From NCBI RefSeq assembly GCF_014489555.1, contig NZ_CP060784.1, positions 4,180,501-4,244,500 on the forward strand: a DNA stretch of 64,000 nt, written 5' to 3'. The notes beneath the pieces are model-generated. The model was not told where the DNA came from and made no database searches. It worked only from the letters and a program-made list of their open reading frames with translations. Shown piece after piece: positions 57,397-64,000 of the stretch. The stretch comes from Hymenobacter qilianensis (lineage in GTDB: Bacteria; Bacteroidota; Bacteroidia; Cytophagales; Hymenobacteraceae). The position numbers and the translations under genes are program-made. Each line of letters opens with the position of its first letter. Positions within the stretch are counted from its first letter, which is position 1.

Positions 57397-58380
57397 TTAC
57401 TTCAGAAAAGCCAACAGCGCCGCCTGAAACTCCTTGGGCACCTCCAGATGCGGAATGTGGCCTACCCTCTCCAAGGCCACCAATTTTGCCCCCCGGATCT
57501 GCTCAGCGGTGCGCTTGCCTAGTGCCGGATACTGGCCCATGGTAGCCAGCACTTTCGGATCTTTCACTAAGCCTTTGCCTACTACCGTACGGTCTTGCTG
57601 ACCAATGATGAGCAGCGTGGGCACGGCTACGCGTTTGAACTCGTAAGCCACTGGCTGCTGATAAATCATCTGATAGGTAAGCGCGCTGGCCAGGGCAACC
57701 TTCGGGAAATCGGGGTGAGTTGTTTGGGCGGCCAGCGGCCGCACCCATTCATCGTGGGCTGCGGGGTAGCCATTGGGGTAATAGGTTGCGTGATACTTGC
57801 GGATGCTCGCTTCCGTGGTTTTCAGCTCCGTTGCCAGCGACTGATCCACCGATTGAAAAGGCACGCCGACGCGGTAATCCTCCAGCCCAATGGGGTTTTC
57901 CAATACCAGCCTTTCCGTGTTTTCGGGGTAAAGCAGGGCAAAGCGGGTGGCCAGCATTCCGCCCATGCTATGGCCCACAATTACGGCTTTACGCACGCCC
58001 AGCGTGTCGAGCAGATGCTTGGTATTGCGGGCCAGCTGATGAAACGAATAGTAGAGCGCCGGCTTATCTGACTTGCCAAAGCCCACCTGATCAGGCGCGA
58101 CCACCCGAAAGCCAGCTTGGGCCAGCGCCTTGATAGTTTCGCGCCAGTAGGCGGCAAAGAAGTTCTTACCGTGCAGCAACACCACGGTGCGGCCGTTGGC
58201 GCGGGCCGTGGGTGCCACGTCCATGTAGGCCATGCGCGCGGCCTGGCCTTCCAGCTTCAACACCAACGTTTTAACGGGGTATGGATACTCGTAGCCGTCG
58301 AGGGTAGCGTTGAGGCTGGGGGGTATTTGGGCCAAAAGCTGAAGCGGCAGCAGGAGCAGCAGCAGGAGAGGCTTTTTCAT
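57397..58380 (-). CDS. secreted alpha/beta-hydrolase
   Basis: 327 residues with a signal peptide (KPLLLLLLLPLQLLAQ). Triad: Ser in VIVGHSMGGMLATR, Asp in LLIIGQQDRTVVG, His in ERVGHIPHLE; oxyanion region VVLLHGKNFFAAYWRET. General esterase/epoxide-hydrolase-like fold, exported to the periplasm. Substrate unknown. The peroxiredoxin gene lies 22 nt upstream in the same direction, so both may be co-transcribed. Confidence 0.9.
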   Translation of the reverse strand: MKKPLLLLLLLPLQLLAQIPPSLNATLDGYEYPYPVKTLVLKLEGQAARMAYMDVAPTARANGRTVVLLHGKNFFAAYWRETIKALAQAGFRVVAPDQVGFGKSDKPALYYSFHQLARNTKHLLDTLGVRKAVIVGHSMGGMLATRFALLYPENTERLVLENPIGLEDYRVGVPFQSVDQSLATELKTTEASIRKYHATYYPNGYPAAHDEWVRPLAAQTTHPDFPKVALASALTYQMIYQQPVAYEFKRVAVPTLLIIGQQDRTVVGKGLVKDPKVLATMGQYPALGKRTAEQIRGAKLVALERVGHIPHLEVPKEFQAALLAFLK

Positions 58381-58402
58381 GAGGAAGTTGTTGAATTCGA
58401 TT

Positions 58403-58861
58403 TTACCTGGCTAGTCCCGCCAGCACTTCCTTGGCCTTCGATACGTGGTCGGTGGCGCGCTGCATGGAGTTGAAGATGTATTGAATTACGCCCTGCTTGT
58501 CAATTACGAACGTAACGCGGCCCGGCAGAATGCCGAGTAGCGAGCGAGGCACTTCATAGAGCTTCCGCACTTTCCCACCTTCATCAGCCAGCAACGGGAA
58601 TGGCAGCCGGTGCTTCTGGGTGAATTTCTGGTGGGAAGCCTCACTGTCGGAGCTGACGCCGATTACTTCAGCTCCCAGGTCCTGAAAATCTTCGTACTGG
58701 TCGCGGAAAGAGCAGGCTTCGGCCGTGCAGCCGGGCGTATCGTCTTTAGGGTAGAAATAAAGTACAATGGCGCGCTGGCCGCGCTGTTCGGCGAGGCGAA
58801 AGGTGGCGCCGGTGGTAGTGCGCAGGGTAAAGTCGGGAGCTTGGTCGCCAATCTGAAGCAT
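58403..58861 (-). CDS. bcp: thiol peroxidase Bcp (peroxiredoxin Q)
   Basis: 152 residues from the ATG at 58861 (LQIGDQAPDFTLRTTTGATF); the longer frame to 58912 is unconserved. Peroxidatic Cys in YPKDDTPGCTAEACSFRDQY, with the second Cys five residues on as in the atypical 2-Cys Bcp group. It reduces hydroperoxides. It is not near the Fur-family regulator at 15 kb, so it is probably controlled separately. Confidence 0.95.
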   Translation of the reverse strand: MLQIGDQAPDFTLRTTTGATFRLAEQRGQRAIVLYFYPKDDTPGCTAEACSFRDQYEDFQDLGAEVIGVSSDSEASHQKFTQKHRLPFPLLADEGGKVRKLYEVPRSLLGILPGRVTFVIDKQGVIQYIFNSMQRATDHVSKAKEVLAGLAR

Positions 58862-58936
58862 GTGAGCCGCGTATAAGTGAGCAGGAAAGATAGCGCGAAA
58901 AAGAATCGGCATCTTTGTGCAACTCGCCTCCTGTGT

Positions 58937-59646
58937 ATGTCCGATTTGCCCCCACCCCCATTATCGATGTTATTATTCCCGCCTACAACGAGGTGCATTC
59001 TATTTCGCACGTTATCCTAGAGATTCCGAAGAATCTGGTGCGGGAGATAATAGTGGTCGATAACAACTCCACGGATGATACGGGGCTCATAGCCCGGGCA
59101 TCCGGCTCTACGGTGCTGTTGGAGCGTCGGGCGGGCTACGGCTACGCTTGCCTGCGGGGGATGGCCCACTGCTTTGCACGCCCCGCGGAGGAGCAGCCCG
59201 AAATCATCGTGTTTCTCGACGGCGACTACTCCGACTTTCCCAAGGATATGCCCCAGGTGCTGGCGCCTATTCTGCGCGGCGAGGCCGACATGGTAATTGG
59301 CTCCCGGGCCTTGGGCAAACGGGAAAAAGGCTCCATGCTACCCCAGCAGATATTTGGCAATTGGCTGGCTACCACGTTGCTGCACTCCTTCTACGGCGCT
59401 CGCTACACTGATCTGGGCCCTTTTCGGGCTATCCGGACCTCGGCGTTGAAGCGACTGAACATGCAGGACAAAACCTACGGCTGGACAGTTGAGATGCAGC
59501 TTAAAGCCGCTAAGCTCAAACTGCGCACCACCGAAGTGCCTGTGCGTTACCGCCGCCGTATCGGCAAATCGAAGGTATCGGGCACGGTGGCGGGCACAGT
59601 GGGCGCGGGCTACAAGATCCTGTGGACGATTTTTAAGTATTTGTAG
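58937..59646 (+). CDS. family 2 glycosyltransferase, DPM1-like (apparent frameshift at 58949-58953)
   Basis: Repaired length 236 residues. The ATG at 58937 with one added C at 58949-58953 gives SDLPPTPIIDVIIPAYNEVH; without repair the frame must start from a GTG at 58933 or TTG at 58915. Motifs: EIIVVDNNSTDDTGLIARA, VFLDGDYSDFPKDM (metal site) and MVIGSRALGKREKGSM. It resembles polyprenyl-phosphate sugar synthases that make lipid-linked donors for GT-C enzymes. First gene of a three-gene operon. Confidence 0.85.
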
Positions 59647-59750
59647 GCAAACCGCACCCAACAAGGCTTCATGGAACGGGTTGAAGGAGAAGGCACACTT
59701 TCCACGGCCGTTTTTGCAATGCTCCCTCTCATGCCCCTTTTACTGCATTC

Positions 59751-61214
59751 ATGAAAGAGCTGGAAATTATTCTTCTGGCTCTTTATGGGTTGTGTCTCAC
59801 GTTTATTCTGGGCTTTAGCCTCAGTCAGCTGCAGCTCACGCGGCTGGCCCGGCGCGCCTACCGCATCCCGGCACCGCCGGCCCCTACTCCGCCTGCTGAG
59901 TGGCCTTTGGTAACGGTGCAACTGCCCGTATACAATGAGCTGTATGTGGTAGAGCGGATCATTGATGCGGCAGCTGCCCTCGCCTATCCACGCGATAAAC
60001 TGCACATACAAGTACTCGACGATTCCACCGACGAAACCGTTGCGCTGGCCGCCACCCGGATAGCCTGGCACCGGGCGCAAGGCATTAATATTGATCATAT
60101 TATACGGTCTGATCGTGAAGGGTTTAAAGCAGGCGCATTAAAGCACGCCTTAAATTGTACAGATGCGGAGCTTGTCGCTATTTTTGATGCTGATTTCGTG
60201 CCCGAACCCGACTTCCTGCTGCGTACCGTTCCTTACTTTTCCAATGCAGCAGTGGGTGTGGTGCAAACGCGTTGGGCCCATCTCAACGAGGAATATTCGT
60301 TGCTTACGGAACTGCAAGCCTTTGCCCTGAATGCACACTTTTATGTAGAGCAAGTAGGGCGGCTGGCCGGGGGGCATTTTATCAACTTCAACGGTACGGG
60401 CGGCGTGTGGCGGCGGGGCTGCATCGAAGATTCGGGAGGCTGGCACAGCGATACGCTCACCGAAGACCTCGACCTGAGTTATCGCGCCCAGTTGCGCAAT
60501 TGGGAATTTGTGTATCTGCCTCAAGTTGTGGCGCCCGCCGAGCTGCCGGCCGCAATGGATGCGCTGAAGTCGCAGCAGTTTCGCTGGACCAAGGGCGGCG
60601 CCGAAACTGCCCGCAAGCATTTAGGCAGCGTGCTAAAGTCAAGTCTTCCCTTCTCCACCAAGCTGCACGCCACCTTTCACCTGCTCAACAGCACCGTTTT
60701 CCTGTCCATCCTTATCCTGTCGGTGCTAAGCGTACCGCTGGTATTTGTGCGCCAGCAATTACCGGAGCTCGAACCCGTATTCCAGCTGGCCAGCGTGTTT
60801 TTGCTTACCCTGCTGCCGTTGGTATACTATTATTACACGGCATGGCGCTACGATAATCCGGCGGCGGGCTGGGGGGCTTTTTTGCGTAAATTCCTGCTAT
60901 TCCTGGCTGTATCGATGGGCTTGGCTCTGCACAACTCAAGGGCAGTGCTGCTGGGGCTGATGGGTCGTCGCTCGGCTTTTATCCGCACTCCCAAAATGGG
61001 CTTGGTCAGGCGGCAAGGCACCTGGCAGGGCCGCCGCTACCGCACCGGCCGCTTCGACGGCCTTACGGTGCTGGAAGGGCTGCTGATGCTGTACTTCCTA
61101 TTCGGCATCGGAGCCGGCTTGTACATCGGCGACTATGGCCTGTTGCCGTTCCACCTGCTTTTGGTGGTCGGCTATGGCTTGGTTTTTTATTACTCAGTCC
61201 GTCACTCCAAATAA
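59751..61214 (+). CDS. membrane family 2 glycosyltransferase (CESA/CslA-like)
   Basis: 487 residues. One N-terminal helix, a cytoplasmic GT-A domain with VQLPVYNELYVVERIIDAAA, LDDSTDET, DADFVPEPDF and TEDLDLSYRA, the QQFRW acceptor motif, then four C-terminal membrane helices. This is the layout of processive beta-glycan or glucosylceramide-type synthases. Product unknown. An intact G6 run codes GWGAFLRKF near the end. It overlaps no neighbour and precedes the GT-C gene by 24 nt. Confidence 0.85.
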   Translation: MKELEIILLALYGLCLTFILGFSLSQLQLTRLARRAYRIPAPPAPTPPAEWPLVTVQLPVYNELYVVERIIDAAAALAYPRDKLHIQVLDDSTDETVALAATRIAWHRAQGINIDHIIRSDREGFKAGALKHALNCTDAELVAIFDADFVPEPDFLLRTVPYFSNAAVGVVQTRWAHLNEEYSLLTELQAFALNAHFYVEQVGRLAGGHFINFNGTGGVWRRGCIEDSGGWHSDTLTEDLDLSYRAQLRNWEFVYLPQVVAPAELPAAMDALKSQQFRWTKGGAETARKHLGSVLKSSLPFSTKLHATFHLLNSTVFLSILILSVLSVPLVFVRQQLPELEPVFQLASVFLLTLLPLVYYYYTAWRYDNPAAGWGAFLRKFLLFLAVSMGLALHNSRAVLLGLMGRRSAFIRTPKMGLVRRQGTWQGRRYRTGRFDGLTVLEGLLMLYFLFGIGAGLYIGDYGLLPFHLLLVVGYGLVFYYSVRHSK

Positions 61215-61238
61215 GCTAATCTGCTCAAGGCTAACGCA

Positions 61239-62591
61239 ATGCCTCGCCCATTTACTCGTCAGCTCATTGCTCTCATGCTCAGTTCGGCGGCATATGCGGG
61301 GGTAGCCTATGCCACGCCACGGGCAAATTTCGGGCAGCTGCTCGGCCTGATAGCCGTGGCATTTGCCGCCTATTTCTGGCTTGTGCGCAGCCAGTTGCCG
61401 TTGCGGGCAGCCTTGGTTGCAGGGCTGCTGTTTCGGCTGCTGTGGCTGCCTGCTACCCCCGCCCTCTCCGACGACTATCACCGCTTCCGCTGGGACGGCC
61501 TGCTGGTGGCTGGGGGCAAAATCCTTATCTGCACCGCCCCACCGACCTGCTGGCGCCCCTGCTCCCACCGGCAACGTGCAGTTGCAGCAACAACTCACCG
61601 ATCTGTATCCTAAGCTCAACTCCCCTCATTATTTCTCAGTTTACCCACCGGTTTGCCAAGCCGTGTTTGGGGTGGCCGCCTGGCTTTTTCCGCACAGCGA
61701 ACGAGGCTTTATTGTCTTACTGCGGGCCGTACTACTAGGCGCGGAATGCATTACTGCTCTGCTGTTAATGAGCCTATTACGCGCTTTCGGCCAACCCAAG
61801 CACCGAGCTTTATGGTACGTGCTCAATCCGCTGGTTATTGTAGAGCTGACGGGCAACCTCCATTTTGAAGCATTGCTCATCTGCGGGCTGCTGGCAGCTT
61901 GGTGGGCCTTGACGCGGGGCCGGTGGGTGTGGTCGGCAGGGGCGCTGGGGCTGGCAGTGGCCACCAAACTGCTGCCGCTGCTGGTGCTTCCATTTCTGAT
62001 CCGGCGCCTGGGTTGGGGGGCTTTTTTAGGCTATGCTGCCGTGCTGAGCTTGGTTGTGGGGGCTTTTTTACGCCGTTCATGTCCCTTGATTTGTTCAGCA
62101 ACTTCGGCCGCAGCCTCGACCTGTATTTTCATACCTTCGAGTTCAACGCCAGCTTCTACTACTTGCTCCGAGCGGCAGGCTACTGGCTGGTAGGCTACAA
62201 CCTGATAGCCACCATCGGTACCGGCCTGGCCCTGACCGCCGGCCTGCTCCTGTTGCTGTTGGCTTGGCGTGAGCATCAGCCCACAGTAGCCTCGCTGGGC
62301 CAAACGCTTTTGCTGGCGCTCACGCTCTACTATCTGCTGGCTACAACGGTGCATCCCTGGTATCTGACGCCGCTGATTGCCTTCGCTTGCTTCACGCCTT
62401 ACCGCTACAGCATCGTCTGGTCGGGGATGGTTTGGCTTTCTTACGCCGCCTATCAAACCCCTGTTTACTCCGAAAACCTATTACTGGTAAGCTTGGAGTA
62501 CGGGCTGGTGATAGGAGTACTTGTATGGGAAGTAGTCTTACTTAAACCGATGGGTTGGGTTACAGATGCCCATCATATCCGAACCAATTAA
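61239..62591 (+). CDS. GT-C/GT87-like membrane glycosyltransferase (apparent frameshifts at 61512-61516, 61564-61566, 62058-62062)
   Basis: Repaired length 451 residues with about ten membrane helices. The first periplasmic loop SDDYHRFRWDGLLVAGG carries the acidic DD pair. Repairs give VAGGQNPYLHRPTDLLAPLL, LLPTGNVQLQQQLTDLYPKL and VGGFFTPFMSLDLFSNFG. Conserved YPPVCQAVFGVAAW and LYYLLATTVHPWYLTPLIAF recall mannosyltransferases of the DUF2029/GT87 group that use polyprenyl-phosphate donors. It would use a product of the DPM1-like gene two positions upstream. The middle repair site (C3) is the least certain. Confidence 0.7.
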
Positions 62592-62817
62592 CTCCTATGC
62601 AATACTTTGTATATCATATACTTGTATAATTAATATATAATTATTTAAATACTAATATAAGATAATATTATGTGTGAATTTTAGATTATTTTAATCCGAT
62701 TGGTTTTTATTACTACGTTAAACACTTAGGTTTATCCCATCAAAAGCTGCTGTTTACTAGTATTAATACGCACTCCACGTACCTCACCAGGGAAAGAGCT
62801 CCCGGAATAATCTGTTA

Positions 62818-63248
62818 ATGCCAGGCTTAGAAATACTGCTGGATACGCCCTCAATCTGCATTGCCCACGACCATTGTAACCAGTGGCTCTACGTGGATTG
62901 GAAAGGCGAGCAAAACGAGTCATCTATTTGGGTGGGTCGCCAACAACTGGTAGAGTGGCTGCGGCGCACCAAATGCCAGAAGATGCTGAATGACAACTCC
63001 AATTTGGAGGGCCCTTGGCAGGAGGCTTCCCAGTGGCTGGACGAAGCATTTTTCCAGACGCTCGCTGACGCGGGCCTGCATTATCTGGCTTGGGTGTACT
63101 CCCCAATTATCTCAGCCGGAGTGTCATTGATGATGCCCTTTCCTGCATCAGCAAGCCGATGATTGTCAGCTTTGAGGACGTTGCCTCAGCCTATACCTGG
63201 CTCCGTGAAAGCGTACGGCATCATCAAGTTAACAACCTGATTAAATAG
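62818..63248 (+). CDS. STAS/SEC14-like small protein (apparent frameshift at 63101-63104)
   Basis: Repaired length 143 residues. QWLYVDWKGEQNESSIWVGR opens a sheet-helix pattern; NDNSNLEGPWQEASQWLDEA and LHYLAWVYSP follow. One added C at 63101-63104 gives YSPNYLSRSVIDDALSCISK and VSFEDVASAYTWL, a common pattern of Bacteroidota STAS-like proteins of about 140 residues. The unrepaired frame loses this part. Function unknown; no neighbour suggests a role. Confidence 0.65.
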
Positions 63249-63266
63249 CACTTACCGCAGCACTTC

Positions 63267-64000
63267 TTAAGCTTTCCAGTAAGCATAGCGCCGCACCGAT
63301 TTGAGGCGCAGATTGCGGCCATCCCAGGTAGTTTGACGCAGCAGAACGTTGGGGTATTTCTTGGCAAACCAATACACATTCTGCTTGTTATCGGCCAGCG
63401 CTACCGTTACCCGCCACGCGGGCTCGGGAGTGTCAGCAGCCAAACCATCTTCTACCTTCACCTGCGCAGTGTAGTAGCTAGGCCGGGAGGCTTTGCTGGT
63501 TTGCTGCAACTCCGCGACGGTCACTCGAAAGCTAGGTTTGCGGGTAAAGCGGAGGCTGCGCAGGGTGTAAGGCAGTGCATCCTCAAAAAGCACATCGCGC
63601 CGAAGCTGCCGCTCCCCACTACCCTGCCCATCCCAGTACGAATTATAGGTTTGAAGATAGTGTAGCCCTTCGTCCGTGATGGCCTTGAATGTGTTGCCGC
63701 ACCACTCCTGTGACGAGGTCGTCATCTTGTGCAGGGCCATAGGCTCATCGCGCCGGAAAAACAGAGACGTGAGGTAGTGATAAGGATACTGGTCGGTTTC
63801 AATGCGGCAAAACTGATTCACCTTCATCACCGGAAACAGGTCGGGCCGCTGAAGAGTGTCGGTTTTCACGTTGAACTGCGGCGTAAACTCCTCTTTTACA
63901 GTGATAAGCGTGTATTCGAAACGACGCACTTTGTCGTAAACTACCCGCTCAGCCTCGTAGGTAGCCACTTCGGCCAGTCCATCTTCCCACCATTTGGCCA
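63267..64000 (-). CDS. conserved Bacteroidota protein of unknown function, 5' end outside window
   Basis: The frame is open at the right edge (AKWWEDGLAEVATYEAERV at its upstream end), so about 243 C-terminal residues are present. Recognisable are LTSLFFRRDEPMALHKMTTS, SQEWCGNTFKAI and PSYYTAQVKVEDGL, a pattern I associate with Bacteroidota lipoproteins often mis-named septum formation inhibitor. No catalytic motif is seen. Strong DNA-level terminator is missing; the stop is 18 nt from the end of the convergent STAS-like gene. Confidence 0.55.
   Translation of the reverse strand, partial: AKWWEDGLAEVATYEAERVVYDKVRRFEYTLITVKEEFTPQFNVKTDTLQRPDLFPVMKVNQFCRIETDQYPYHYLTSLFFRRDEPMALHKMTTSSQEWCGNTFKAITDEGLHYLQTYNSYWDGQGSGERQLRRDVLFEDALPYTLRSLRFTRKPSFRVTVAELQQTSKASRPSYYTAQVKVEDGLAADTPEPAWRVTVALADNKQNVYWFAKKYPNVLLRQTTWDGRNLRLKSVRRYAYWKA

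Noticed and set aside
2410..63104. Programmed ribosomal frameshifting or phase variation as general explanation of the 31 shifts
   Set aside because: Sites share no slippery heptamer with downstream structure, include runs of only three bases, and hit housekeeping genes; unequal terminator arms show the same effect outside genes. Kept only as a weaker alternative.
1..64000. tRNA, rRNA, CRISPR array, transposase, prophage or classical defence system
   Set aside because: I looked through the intergenic regions and gene list and found no convincing example; short RNAs could still be missed by eye.

Overview
ORGANISM AND CONTEXT. The window looks like a chromosome segment of a Bacteroidota bacterium of the Cytophagales, most like Hymenobacter (inference). 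Support: type IX secretion genes (PorT next to MenG, and a PorE-like OmpA protein), TAnnTTTG promoter elements, several Bacteroidota-only families (DUF5723, DUF5606, acyl-ACP desaturase, SPASM-like radical SAM pair), and intergenic hairpins with a GTCATGCAGA...GAAGCATCTCGC core. I read 57 protein genes, two of them cut by the window edges. I saw no rRNA, tRNA, CRISPR array, transposase, integrase or phage gene.

READ THIS FIRST: FRAMESHIFTS. Twenty-three genes appear broken by 31 single-base frameshifts. Every one lies in a run of G or C (3-6 bases) and every one is repaired by adding one G or C; all 23 repaired genes then have a length divisible by three. Housekeeping genes (menG, aspartokinase, waaA, peroxiredoxin) are hit, and terminator arms that should pair often differ by one (C5 against G6). 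The simplest reading is homopolymer contraction in the assembly, so I annotate them as single CDSs and give each repair site.

LAYOUT. 1-9.5 kb: esterase end, DUF5723 outer-membrane protein, a 7TM histidine kinase plus NarL-type regulator, an SDR, porT/menG and the large OmpA protein. 9.9-21.2 kb: housekeeping block (engB, TonB-domain protein, DUF5606, fbp, aspartokinase, enoyl-CoA hydratase, Fur-family regulator with peroxiredoxin, waaA, rsgA, SDR, fasciclin lipoprotein, cyclophilin). 21.4-31.3 kb: an uncharacterised lipoprotein coupled to a radical SAM enzyme, phytase-like lipoprotein, coiled-coil lipoprotein, AAA+/VWA pair, DUF427, PliI-like lysozyme inhibitor, Ada-like repair protein. 31.3-50 kb: desaturase followed by a surface-glycan region (three GT-C membrane glycosyltransferases, PhyH-type dioxygenase, GT2, Wzx-like flippase, FemAB/GNAT-like protein, CorA, TPR protein, DUF3352/propeller protein and two divergent GT8-like enzymes). 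50-58.9 kb: amino-acid permease, small secreted proteins, DUF547, and a redox module (FAD reductase, tiny membrane protein ending in six histidines, membrane polyferredoxin) bracketed by three related hairpins, then a hydrolase and Bcp. 58.9-62.6 kb: a three-gene glycosyltransferase operon. The right edge holds a STAS-like protein and a partial secreted protein.

MOST INTERESTING. (1) A DNA word, A/T-run then GCCCCC(C) often then AG, recurs about fifty times by eye, in inverted pairs as terminators and singly inside genes in several frames and on both strands, the pattern known for DNA-uptake or chromosome-architecture words. (2) Four genes have a promoter element whose TA lies exactly 12 nt before the start codon, implying leaderless mRNAs; two of these form a mirrored divergent promoter. 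(3) The lipoprotein/radical SAM pair and the hairpin-bracketed redox module are the best candidates for undescribed systems.
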